Assembly (NCBI GenBank): GCA_000371845.1
Contig: AQUE01000002.1
Location: 1-48,602, forward strand
Source of the DNA: an alpha proteobacterium SCGC AAA280-P20
GTDB taxonomy: Bacteria > Pseudomonadota > Alphaproteobacteria > Pelagibacterales > Pelagibacteraceae
DNA length: 48,602 nt
Reading direction: 5' to 3'
Each line of letters begins with the position of its first letter. Within the stretch, counting starts at the first letter, position 1. The notes under the pieces are model-generated. The model worked only from the letters and a program-made list of their open reading frames with translations. It did no database searches and was not told the DNA's origin. A program made the translations under genes and the position numbers. Below, in pieces: positions 1 through 8,356 of this stretch.

Positions 1-1395
1 TTTGATAAAAAAAGCGTATTTAATCCTCACAAAATAGTCAGATCTTACAAACAAAATGATAGGTCGTTAATGCGTTACAAAGCAGATTATAAAGCTGAAA
101 AAATTAATACTCATTACGATTGGTCTGATTGGGGTGAGTTTTCCGATGCAATTGAAATGTGCAATAACAATGGTGCATGCAGAAAATTAGATTCTGGTGT
201 TATGTGTCCTTCTTATAGAGTTACCAAGGAAGAAAAAGATTTAGTTAGAGGCAGAGCAAACACATTGCGTTTAGCGCTTTCTAATCAATTACCAAAAGAT
301 GCTTTTGTTTCAAAAGAAATGTTTGAAACTATGGAGCTGTGTGTAGGCTGTAAAGCCTGTCAAAGAGAATGTCCTATGAGTGTAGATATTTCTAAAATGA
401 AAAGTGAGTTTTTATTCCATTACTACAAAAAATTCTCAATGAAATTAAAAGATAAAATTATTTCAAACATGCCTAAAAATATTTGGTTAATTAAATTAAT
501 AGCACCTATATTTAATAAAATTAAAAATATTCCCATATTAAATAAAGTTTTAGAATTGTTATTTAATTTTTCAACTAAGCGAACTATGCCTGAAGTGCAA
601 AATATTAGTCCGTTAAAAGATATTTACTACTCTCAAAATAACTTTTCTAATAAAGTAATTTTGCTTGCAGATACATTTAATATTAATTTTGAAATTCAAA
701 ACCTAATTTGCACGATCAAAGTTTTAAATAAATTTGGTTATAAAGCTATTATTCCAAATTTTGATGATGACTCTTTGGGAAGACCCCTGTGTTGTGGAAG
801 AACTTACATTTCTTACGGTCAATTAGATAAGGCGCAGGCTGAAATGCAACGTTTTACTAATTATATTATTAACAATAATTATGAATCAACACCTGTTGTG
901 GGTATTGAGCCTTCTTGTCTATTAACTTTTACTGATGAGTTTAAATCTTTAAAAAATATTGAAAATAAGGAAAAAATTAAAAATAAATTTTATTTAATTG
1001 AAGAATTTATATTAGAGAAAATCAAAGACGGTAAAAAAGTATCAGCTAATAAATTCTCTAACAATGTATTAGTGCATGGTCATTGCCATCAAAAATCTCA
1101 AGACAGATTAAAAGGGTTATTAGAATTATTAACGACTTTAAATATCAAACATAAACCAATCGAAACAAGTTGCTGTGGTATGGCAGGATCCTTTGGCTAT
1201 GATGCTAAAAATTATGATATTTCCAAAAAAATGGCTCACTTAACTTTAATACCGTCAATTAAAAAAGAATTTAAAAATGATGATATAATAGTAGCGAACG
1301 GAACCAGCTGCAGACATCAGATTTCTGATTTTTCAGATCAAAAACCTCAGCATGTATCTCAATTATTATTTAAAATATTTGAAACAGTAAATTAA
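1..1395 (+). CDS. FAD-linked 2-hydroxyacid dehydrogenase with Fe-S domain (YdiJ-like), 3' part
   Basis: The reading frame is open from base 1, so this is the C-terminal part (464 residues) of a protein cut by the window edge. The first residues (FDKKSVFNPHKIV) match the end of a GlcD-type FAD-linked oxidase domain, so the ATG at 70 is internal. Numbered from that Met, Cys31/37/46 and the motif CVGCKACQRECP (Cys91/94/97/101) are ligands for two Fe-S clusters. Two cysteine-rich CCG motifs follow, CCGRTYISYG near residue 240 and CCGMAGSFGY at 368. The flavin plus Fe-S plus CCG layout is that of YdiJ-type enzymes, which oxidise D-2-hydroxyacids (D-2-hydroxyglutarate or D-lactate) and pass electrons to the respiratory chain. 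The substrate cannot be told from this part. The gene ends one base before the convergent dusA. Confidence 0.85.
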   Translation, partial: FDKKSVFNPHKIVRSYKQNDRSLMRYKADYKAEKINTHYDWSDWGEFSDAIEMCNNNGACRKLDSGVMCPSYRVTKEEKDLVRGRANTLRLALSNQLPKDAFVSKEMFETMELCVGCKACQRECPMSVDISKMKSEFLFHYYKKFSMKLKDKIISNMPKNIWLIKLIAPIFNKIKNIPILNKVLELLFNFSTKRTMPEVQNISPLKDIYYSQNNFSNKVILLADTFNINFEIQNLICTIKVLNKFGYKAIIPNFDDDSLGRPLCCGRTYISYGQLDKAQAEMQRFTNYIINNNYESTPVVGIEPSCLLTFTDEFKSLKNIENKEKIKNKFYLIEEFILEKIKDGKKVSANKFSNNVLVHGHCHQKSQDRLKGLLELLTTLNIKHKPIETSCCGMAGSFGYDAKNYDISKKMAHLTLIPSIKKEFKNDDIIVANGTSCRHQISDFSDQKPQHVSQLLFKIFETVN

Positions 1396-2391
1396 TTAAT
1401 TTTTTTCGATTATATTTACTGAATTATGCTTAACAATATCCAGCATATAATTCACCTTGCTAACGTCAGCGTCTCTTACTAGCATATTGTCACTTAAGTA
1501 TCTTTTCCAAAAATTGGCTCCATTAATTCCGTGAAATAATCCAACGGTATGTCTCATAACTTGATTAACTCTTGTTCCTTTTTTGACTTCTATTAAACAA
1601 TATTCAACAATTTTTTTTACAATCTCTTCCCTTGTTGGAATTTCATTATTATTAAATATCTCTCTTTCAATGTCCGCTAAAAAATAAGGTGAATGATAAA
1701 TAGATCTTCCAATCATTACTCCGTCTACATTATTTAAATGTTCTTTGATTTGTTCTGTGGTCGTAATTCCACCATTAATAATAATTTCTAAATTAGGATT
1801 GCTATCCTTTATTTGTTTTACAATTCCATAATTCAATTTTGGTATTCTTAAATTATCTCTTGGGCTTAAACCTTTTAAAATGGCTTTTCTTGCATGCAAA
1901 ATAATTGTTTTAACACCTGCGCTTGCTATTTTTTTTATAAATTTATCTAAATATTCAAAATCTTCTACATCATCAAAGCCTATTCTGGTTTTAACAGTCA
2001 CTGGGAGCTTTGTTGAGTTAACCATTCCTGAAAGACATTCCGCAACTAAATCGGGTTCTTTAATTAAACAAGCTCCAAACTTATTCTTTTGAACTTTTTT
2101 ACTAGGGCATCCTAAATTTAAATTAATTTCATCATAATTATGATCTTCCGCAATCTTTGATGCTTCTGATAATTCCTTCACCGAGGAACCACCCAGCTGA
2201 AGAGCAACTGGTTTTTCGAACTCACTAAATTCTAAAACATTTTTTTGATTACCTCTTAAAATAGCGCCAGTAGATATCATTTCGCTATAAAGCATGACAT
2301 TTTTACTTATTAATCTTAAAAAGTATCTGTCATGTCGGTCAGTGCAATCCATCATAGGCGCTACACAAACTTTTCTATTAATTTTAGCCAT
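1396..2391 (-). CDS. dusA: tRNA-dihydrouridine synthase A
   Basis: A 331-residue FMN enzyme that reduces uridine to dihydrouridine in the tRNA D-loop. The N-terminal APMMDCTDRHDRYFLR is the DusA hallmark. The FMN/substrate barrel shows LNLGCPS with the catalytic Cys at about 95, VKTRIGFD, and a second phosphate-binding segment at INGGI. Length is normal for DusA. Its ATG overlaps the stop of the upstream malonyl-CoA decarboxylase gene by 8 bp (ATGGCTAA), so the two are probably translationally coupled. The 3' end abuts the convergent dehydrogenase gene with no room for a terminator. Confidence 0.95.
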   Translation of the reverse strand: MAKINRKVCVAPMMDCTDRHDRYFLRLISKNVMLYSEMISTGAILRGNQKNVLEFSEFEKPVALQLGGSSVKELSEASKIAEDHNYDEINLNLGCPSKKVQKNKFGACLIKEPDLVAECLSGMVNSTKLPVTVKTRIGFDDVEDFEYLDKFIKKIASAGVKTIILHARKAILKGLSPRDNLRIPKLNYGIVKQIKDSNPNLEIIINGGITTTEQIKEHLNNVDGVMIGRSIYHSPYFLADIEREIFNNNEIPTREEIVKKIVEYCLIEVKKGTRVNQVMRHTVGLFHGINGANFWKRYLSDNMLVRDADVSKVNYMLDIVKHNSVNIIEKN

Positions 2392-3691
2392 AACTCTTTA
2401 AGTTTTCAGAAAATAAAATCTTCCCTTTTTTAACAAAATCTTCATGAATTTGAAGTATTTTTTCAAGTTCATAATGATAATTAACCATTATGCCAAATGA
2501 CTCTTTGTAACCATTTAATGAAAGATTAGCGTTTAAAAGAATATCATATAATAGAGCACCATTATTAAAGTGGAAATAAGCAACAGAATTTATTGGTTTT
2601 TTATCTTTTTTCTCTTCAACTAAATAATAATAAACTAATTTTTTTAGGGCCTCTTTGTTATCTTCAATTTTATATTGATTAAAATTAATATCATCTTGGT
2701 CTTTTAAAAAAAGCAATCTTCTTATATCAAAATTCTTTAATATTTTTTTAATTTTCTCATCTGACTGATGCAGAAACCAATTTGCAAAACCAGGTATGGG
2801 CGAAAGAGTAAAAAAATTTTTTATTTTTGGCATTTCTTGTTGAATTTGAAACACCACTCTCTTAATTAAAAAATTTCCAAGAGTAATTCCTTGTAAACCT
2901 TTATTGGCATTACTAATTGAATAAAAAGTTGCAGTATCATAATCAGTTAAACTAGAAATTCCCCCTTCTGTAATTTCTTGAATAGAAGTACCAACGCCTT
3001 TTGTTAAAGCAACCTGAACAAAGATTAGAGGATCTTTATCTACAATTGGATGAAAGTAAGCAAAAAACAACCTATCGTTTTCTAATCTTCTATATAACGA
3101 TTCAATGCTTTTGATTTCATGAACTCTTTCATACTTGATTATTTTTTGAAGAATATCCGAGTCAGTATCTTTTTGAATGCGAACTAACTTTAAAAAACCC
3201 GGGTTAAACCAAGATCTAAATAAATGCCGAAAGTCTTTATCTAATGTTTGTAATTTTTGATCTTTAGCTAAAAAATACAAGAGATCTTCTCTCATATTAA
3301 CAAGATACTGCGTTCCGTTAGGAGCTAAATTTAATCTTCTAATTAATTCTTGTCTCTTGCCTTCGACTGCTAAATTTAAATTTGATAAAGTGATCTCATT
3401 ATTATTATCAATAAAATCTCTGCTCGCTTTATTAATTATAGAGTAGTCTGGTCTATATTTTTTATTAATTATTAAAAAAAATTTTTCTTTTTCATCTAAG
3501 CTAAACTTCACATAAACAATAAATATTTCTCTTGCGATAGTAATACCTGAGACAACACCATTTTCTGAAATAAGCTCGTCACACAAATCTACCAAATGAT
3601 CAACTGTGTCTTTTCTTTTTACAAATAAATCAGTGACAATTTTTTTTCCTTTATCAGCGATGAAAGCTAGAAATTTTTTTAAACCCACCAT
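2384..3691 (-). CDS. matA: malonyl-CoA decarboxylase
   Basis: A 435-residue member of the MLYCD/MatA family, which converts malonyl-CoA to acetyl-CoA and CO2. The N-terminal half is the helical domain with FRSWFNPGFL at about 158-167. The catalytic half contains EGGISSLTDYDTATFYSIS, GLQGITLGNFLIKRV, the serine motif LSPIPGF at 296-302 and the histidine motif YFHFNNGALL with His374; family enzymes use a Ser/His pair at these motifs. Length is close to rhizobial MatA. It sits 6 bases after dctM on the same strand, downstream of the dctPQ genes, and overlaps dusA. Its place after a TRAP transporter and next to a CoA-transferase suggests catabolism of imported malonate rather than regulation of fatty-acid synthesis. 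Confidence 0.93.
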   Translation of the reverse strand: MVGLKKFLAFIADKGKKIVTDLFVKRKDTVDHLVDLCDELISENGVVSGITIAREIFIVYVKFSLDEKEKFFLIINKKYRPDYSIINKASRDFIDNNNEITLSNLNLAVEGKRQELIRRLNLAPNGTQYLVNMREDLLYFLAKDQKLQTLDKDFRHLFRSWFNPGFLKLVRIQKDTDSDILQKIIKYERVHEIKSIESLYRRLENDRLFFAYFHPIVDKDPLIFVQVALTKGVGTSIQEITEGGISSLTDYDTATFYSISNANKGLQGITLGNFLIKRVVFQIQQEMPKIKNFFTLSPIPGFANWFLHQSDEKIKKILKNFDIRRLLFLKDQDDINFNQYKIEDNKEALKKLVYYYLVEEKKDKKPINSVAYFHFNNGALLYDILLNANLSLNGYKESFGIMVNYHYELEKILQIHEDFVKKGKILFSENLKSYG

Positions 3692-3697
3692 GGGGTT

Positions 3698-5009
3698 TTA
3701 TTTCATGACAGCCTGAGGAAGCCAAGTGGCAATTTCTGGGAAAATACAAAGAATAACTATTTGCAAAATCATTAATAGTACAAATGGTAGTGATCCTTTT
3801 AATATCTTTCCAATGGATATATCTGGTGCAATTCCCTGGATAACAAATAAATTAAGTCCAACTGGAGGGGTGATTAATCCAATTTCCATATTAATAGTTA
3901 AAATCACGCCAAACCAAATAGGATCAAATCCAGCTGCAGTTATAATTGGGTATAATATCGGAGCAGTCATTAAAATAATCGCAACTGGCGGTAAAAAACA
4001 TCCAGCAACTAATAAGAATAAATTAATATAAAGCATCAGTAGCCATTTATTAGACGCTATAGCCACCATCTCATTAGCCAAAGATTGTGTTACGTAAAGA
4101 TTAGATAAAACAAAACTAAATAAGAAAGAAGCCGCAATGATCAACATTAGCATCACGCTTTCTTGCATTCCTTCTGTTAAAATTGCCCAGATATCTTTTA
4201 CTTTGTACATTTTATAAACAATGGCAACTAAGATAATGCTAATTAAAGCTCCAACAGCAGAAGCTTCGTTAGGCGTGGCAATGCCTCCATACAAAACATA
4301 AAGAACGCCAACTACAAGCAAGCAGAATGGAAGAATTTTTGGTAATATTTCAAATCTTTGCTTCCAAGTGTATTCTTGAACTTCAACTTTTTCAGAACCT
4401 TCTCGATTCATTCTTACGTATATATAAGCCCAACCCATAAATAGAGCCGTAAGCATTATCCCAGGAAATATTCCTGCAATAAATAATTTTCCAATGGATG
4501 TTCCTGTGGAAATTCCATAAATGATCATAGTAATGCTTGGGGGGGATTAAAATTCCTAAAGTACCACCGGCACAAATTGTTCCTGCCGCAAGTTCTGCCG
4601 AGTAACCTCTTTTTCTCATTTCGGGGATACCCATTTTTCCAATTGCAGCGCATGTTGCTGGAGATGATCCGCAAAGAGCTGCAAAAATTGAACAAGCACC
4701 AAGATTTGATAAAACTAATCCTCCTGGAACTTTATTTAACCAACGATCAAGTGCTGAATATAAATCTTTTCCTGCGGGAGATGCGGCGACTGCTATTCCC
4801 ATTAGTAAGAACATAGGAATTGTTACAATTCCAAAATCTTGTAAGCCATTAAAAAATTGTTCAGCTACAAGAGGAACTCTTCCGAAACCTTCTATTGCTA
4901 AAAAGAAAACTGTAGAAACGAGTGCTAATGCAAAAGCTATAGGTATTCCAGTTGCAAGAACTGCAAAAGTTGCAACCATAATCCAAACTGAAAGCATTAA
5001 AGGTGACAT
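3698..5009 (-). pseudogene. dctM: TRAP transporter large permease DctM, apparent +1 frameshift
   Basis: This is the large membrane subunit (about 12 segments) of a tripartite ATP-independent periplasmic transporter. The N-terminal part (from 5009) reads normally through GTLGILIPP, then enters a wrong frame. The remaining part restarts in another frame with MIIYGISTGTSIGKLFIAG. The break lies in seven G (C on the coding strand) at 4539-4545. Removing one base restores the reading GILIPPSITMIIYG, exactly the family sequence, and gives a 436-residue protein of normal length. Nothing else in either half looks decayed, so this is probably a sequencing error, a very recent mutation or a slippage site. 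It follows dctQ by 3 bases and precedes the malonyl-CoA decarboxylase gene. Confidence 0.88.
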
Positions 5010-5012
5010 ATT

Positions 5013-5504
5013 TTAATTTTCTTTTACGTTATAAATTATTGAAAGAATATCAGCAAAATACTGAAGGATCATTATTCCCATCCCAATAGGTAAAAATATA
5101 TAAACTTTCCATAATGGAAAACTCCAAATAGTTGGTGTTTTTAAATTTTTAACCCATGCATGACTTGTCAATTCTACGCTTGAATAAAAAAGAATTGCTA
5201 AAAATGATAATGCTAAAGCGGCCGCAACAAGTGCCAAAATGTTTTTACCTTTTTGATTTAAATAATAAGGAATAAGATCAACATTTACATGACCTTTCTT
5301 CATTAAAACATAAGGCGCTCCAATAAAGGTTGATGCTGCTAATGAGAAGATTACATACTCAGTTTGCCAAACTGTAGACATTTTAAGAGCATATCGAACT
5401 ACAACCATTTGAGTTGTTACTAAAACTGCAGAAGCAATTAATGCAGTAGCGATTACTCCACAAATTTTTGAAAGAGAATGAACAAATCTTATAAATGAAA
5501 TCAT
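5013..5504 (-). CDS. dctQ: TRAP transporter small permease DctQ
   Basis: A 163-residue inner-membrane protein with four hydrophobic segments (about 15-37, 50-68, 88-110 and 130-152), the DctQ topology. The segment after the second helix, YVLMKKGHVNVDLIP, is the conserved DctQ loop. It pairs with DctM to form the membrane part of the importer. Its ATG lies only 9 bases beyond the base of a strong hairpin that separates it from dctP, with no clear Shine-Dalgarno sequence, so its expression may be set by that hairpin. dctM starts 3 bases after its stop. Confidence 0.92.
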   Translation of the reverse strand: MISFIRFVHSLSKICGVIATALIASAVLVTTQMVVVRYALKMSTVWQTEYVIFSLAASTFIGAPYVLMKKGHVNVDLIPYYLNQKGKNILALVAAALALSFLAILFYSSVELTSHAWVKNLKTPTIWSFPLWKVYIFLPIGMGIMILQYFADILSIIYNVKEN

Positions 5505-5513
5505 CTATAATAA

Positions 5514-5541
5514 AGCCGGTGGACTTTTAAATCCACCGGCT
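5514..5541 (-). terminator. Hairpin between dctP and dctQ (attenuator or mRNA stabiliser)
   Basis: A perfect 10-bp GC-rich stem, AGCCGGTGGA (5514-5523) with TCCACCGGCT (5532-5541), closes an 8-base loop. On the coding (minus) strand it is followed by TTTATTATAG and then the dctQ start. The tail is only partly U-rich, so it is probably a leaky terminator or 3' end protector that raises dctP mRNA relative to dctQM, as is common for transporters that need excess binding protein. Confidence 0.75.
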
Positions 5542-5549
5542 AGTTTAAT

Positions 5550-6548
5550 TTATTTAACTGCTAAAGCTTTAGCGATTAACTTATCGCCATCTTTAACTTT
5601 TTCTGCAAACTGTTTGTAAGATGTTTGTTTAGCAATCGCCAACCAAGCTTTATAATCAGCTTCTGTCATTTGCACTACTTGAACACCTTTTTCTTTAAAT
5701 ACTTTTTCCATATTAGTATCTAAACCAGCTGCTGCTTTTGTCATATAAGCTTCAGCTTTTTTACCAGCTGCAAGAACAGCTTCTTTTTGTTTGTCATTTA
5801 ATTTATCAAATGACTTTTTAGACATAAGCACTGGCTCATACATAAACCATAGAGCAAATTTTCCTGGAGGAGTAATACATTTTACTTGTTCATAAATTTT
5901 AAATGATACAAAACTTTCTGAACTTGTATTAACACCAGTTAAAACTCCAGCTTGTAATCCTTGGTATACTTCAGAACTTGCCATTGAAGAAATGGAAGCG
6001 CCTGCTCCAACTAACATTGCTTCAAACATTTTTCCAGCTGCTCTTGTGACTTGTCCTTTTGCAGATTCTGGGTTTGTAATACATTTAGTTTTTGAAGCAA
6101 ATCCACCTGCTAACCAAGCGTCTGCTAATACGATAACTCCGTCATCGTTAATAATTTTTTTAATATCTTTCATAAACGGAGACACGTTTAATCTTGCAGC
6201 ATGAGAATGATTTTTAACTAAGCCTGGCATTAACGTTGCACTGTACGCTGGTTGAAAACCAGAAGCATAGTCTAAAGGTAAAGAAGTAATGTCTAACTGA
6301 CCTTCAGTTAAAGGTTTGTACTGTTCCATCGCTTTGTATAGTGATTGACCAGGATAAACTTGAACTTTCACTCCAACATTTGCTTTCTCAACTTCTTTTG
6401 CAAAAATTTGAACCATTTCATCTCTAGCATCACCTTTTCCACCTGGAAATTGATGAGATGCTTTTAGAATGATTTGAGCAAATGAGTTAGATGACGTTAG
6501 TAAAAAAAAGATACTAACAAGAATTGATAAATACTGCTTTAGTTTCAT
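5550..6548 (-). CDS. dctP: TRAP transporter substrate-binding protein DctP
   Basis: A 332-residue periplasmic solute receptor. Residues 1-25 form a Sec signal peptide with probable cleavage after SNSFAQ. The mature protein begins with LKASHQFPGGKGD and has the DctP-family fold, including Arg169 (TRAAGKMFEA), in the position of the arginine that binds the substrate carboxylate in this family. The substrate is therefore likely an organic acid. Its neighbours (malonyl-CoA decarboxylase, CoA-transferase) point to malonate or a similar short diacid; Sinorhizobium has a malonate TRAP system of this type, as I recall. A good Shine-Dalgarno GGGGAG (6552-6557) precedes the ATG, one of the few strong sites in the window. 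Confidence 0.92.
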   Translation of the reverse strand: MKLKQYLSILVSIFFLLTSSNSFAQIILKASHQFPGGKGDARDEMVQIFAKEVEKANVGVKVQVYPGQSLYKAMEQYKPLTEGQLDITSLPLDYASGFQPAYSATLMPGLVKNHSHAARLNVSPFMKDIKKIINDDGVIVLADAWLAGGFASKTKCITNPESAKGQVTRAAGKMFEAMLVGAGASISSMASSEVYQGLQAGVLTGVNTSSESFVSFKIYEQVKCITPPGKFALWFMYEPVLMSKKSFDKLNDKQKEAVLAAGKKAEAYMTKAAAGLDTNMEKVFKEKGVQVVQMTEADYKAWLAIAKQTSYKQFAEKVKDGDKLIAKALAVK

Positions 6549-6621
6549 GATCTCCCCTTAAATTTGTTTGAGTAAATATTCTGATTTGAATGTTGTTCTT
6601 TGTCAATGTAATATTCTGTGG

Positions 6622-7782
6622 ATGAAAAATAATTCAGGGCCACTAAAAGGCATTATAGTACTAGATTTAACAAGGGTTTTGGTTGGTCCTTATTGCACAA
6701 TGGTTCTATCTGACCTTGGTGCCAGAGTAATAAAAGTAGAGGCTCCTGAAACAGGAGACGACAGCAGAAGTTTTGGTCCATTTATTAAAGATTATTCGGC
6801 TTATTTTATGTCTCTTAATAGAGGCAAAGAAAGTATTGCTCTAAATTTAAAGAATAAAGACGATAAAAAAATATTTGAAAAAATATTAGCTAAAGCTGAT
6901 GTATTGGTTGAAAATTTTAGACCAGGCACATTGGATAAGTGGGGATACTCTTGGGATGTTTTAAAGAAAAAATATCCAAGATTAATTTACGCATCAGCTT
7001 CAGGATTTGGACAAACAGGTCCTTTAAAAAGTTTGCCTGCTTATGACATGGTCGTTCAAGGAATGGGTGGTCTTATGAGCGTAACGGGACAGCCGGATGG
7101 AAAGCCGACAAGAGTTGGAACCTCTATTGGCGATATTACTGCAGGACTTTTTACAACCATTGGAATTAATGCAGCTTTATTTGATAGAGAAAAAACTGGT
7201 AAAGGCGCAAAGATTGATGTGTCTATGCTTGATTGTCAAATTGCAATTTTAGAAAATGCAATTGCAAGATATTTTAGTAATGGTGAAATTCCAAAGCCTA
7301 TGGGCTCACGCCACCCATCAATAACTCCTTTTGAAGCTTATAAAACAAAAGACAGCTTTATAATTATTGCAGCAGGTAATGATAAATTATTTGAAAATCT
7401 TTGTAATGCTCTAGATTGCAAGGAATATATTAAAGATAAAAGATTTATAAGTAACAAAATTAGAAATGCAAACGCTGAGGATTTAAAAGTAATTTTAGAA
7501 AAATATTTAATTAAAGATGAAACTGATAACTGGATTAAACTTTTTACTAAAATGAATATTCCATGTGGTCCAATCTATAATATTAAACAAGCTGTAGAAA
7601 ATCCTCAAATTACATTTAGAAATATGATTGTAAGTTCAGATCATAAAAAAATTGGAAAGTTTAAAATGGCTGGAAACCCAATTAAAATGTCTAATTATAA
7701 AGATCCAAAAACACGCGGTGAAATTCCCGAGCTTGATCAGCACAGAAAAAAGATTTTAAAGGATTTTAAGATTAAAATTTAA
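6622..7782 (+). CDS. Class III CoA-transferase (CaiB/BaiF family)
   Basis: A 386-residue protein that moves CoA between carboxylic acids through an aspartyl-CoA intermediate. The start is LKGIIVLDLTRVLVGPYC, typical of the family. VENFRPG (97-103) and Asp171 in SIGDITAGLF match the conserved CoA-binding and catalytic segments, and GKGAKIDVSMLD follows. A TTG-initiated extension back to 6568 is possible in frame, but the 18 extra residues are unlike the family, so the ATG at 6622 is preferred. It is divergent from dctP across about 70 bases that must hold both promoters. The context suggests it activates the acid imported by the TRAP system, for example malonate to malonyl-CoA. The true CoA donor and acceptor are unknown. 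Confidence 0.9.
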   Translation: MKNNSGPLKGIIVLDLTRVLVGPYCTMVLSDLGARVIKVEAPETGDDSRSFGPFIKDYSAYFMSLNRGKESIALNLKNKDDKKIFEKILAKADVLVENFRPGTLDKWGYSWDVLKKKYPRLIYASASGFGQTGPLKSLPAYDMVVQGMGGLMSVTGQPDGKPTRVGTSIGDITAGLFTTIGINAALFDREKTGKGAKIDVSMLDCQIAILENAIARYFSNGEIPKPMGSRHPSITPFEAYKTKDSFIIIAAGNDKLFENLCNALDCKEYIKDKRFISNKIRNANAEDLKVILEKYLIKDETDNWIKLFTKMNIPCGPIYNIKQAVENPQITFRNMIVSSDHKKIGKFKMAGNPIKMSNYKDPKTRGEIPELDQHRKKILKDFKIKI

Positions 7783-8247
7783 TTAAGCTTTGTCTTCTAT
7801 AGCTTCTTTTTCAGGAGCTGCTTCTAAAGCTATATCATCATCAAGATCATCATCATCTGCATCAATAGCTTCATTTTCTGCTCCAGCTTTTGGTTCTGGA
7901 ATTTTTCTAGATCTTTTTGAAGGAAGTATTGCTTGTCCTGATTTTGAAACTTCTCCTTGATATAAATCTTCAAAAGAATCTCCATCTGGACTGTCAAAAT
8001 CTTCTTGTTCAACAGCATCGTCTGGATGATCTCTCATACGATCGATTGTTGATTCTTCTAAATCTTTCACTGCAACTTTTTTTTCTGCAATTTCTCTTAG
8101 AGCTAAAACTGTTCGTTTATCATTATCCACTGGAACTTGCGGAGCATCACCCACTCCTAATTGCAAAGTTCTCTCTTTAGCCAAAATGACTAAATCGTAT
8201 TGATTATCAACTTGCTGTAAACAGTCCTCAACGGTTACTCGTGCCAT
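7783..8247 (-). CDS. rpoZ: RNA polymerase omega subunit
   Basis: The N-terminus [20 protein letters not shown] and the segment [17 protein letters not shown] are the omega fold that helps assemble the beta' subunit. At 154 residues it is longer than E. coli omega (91). The extra C-terminal part is a linker with a basic patch (KRSRKIP) followed by a strongly acidic stretch, [14 protein letters not shown], and another acidic tail. Acidic tails occur on other alphaproteobacterial omegas, but this one is long. It converges on the CoA-transferase gene with no gap. No Shine-Dalgarno sequence is visible before the ATG. Confidence 0.93.
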   Translation of the reverse strand: MARVTVEDCLQQVDNQYDLVILAKERTLQLGVGDAPQVPVDNDKRTVLALREIAEKKVAVKDLEESTIDRMRDHPDDAVEQEDFDSPDGDSFEDLYQGEVSKSGQAILPSKRSRKIPEPKAGAENEAIDADDDDLDDDIALEAAPEKEAIEDKA

Positions 8248-8356
8248 AATTTGAATTGACCGTTTTAGTCTTAAAGCTTAAATAAATCAAGTTTTTATAA
8301 AGATTTAACAGCAATATATAAGTGATTAATTTAACAAACGATTAATAGGAGCATAA

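Noticed and set aside
6568..6621. TTG-initiated extension of the CoA-transferase
   Set aside because: The 18 extra residues include Cys-rich non-family sequence, and the ATG at 6622 fits the family start and the divergent promoter space.
7830..8180. Open frames within rpoZ on both strands (7830-8018 minus, 7917-8180 plus)
   Set aside because: They arise from the low-complexity acidic region; the omega frame is clearly coding.
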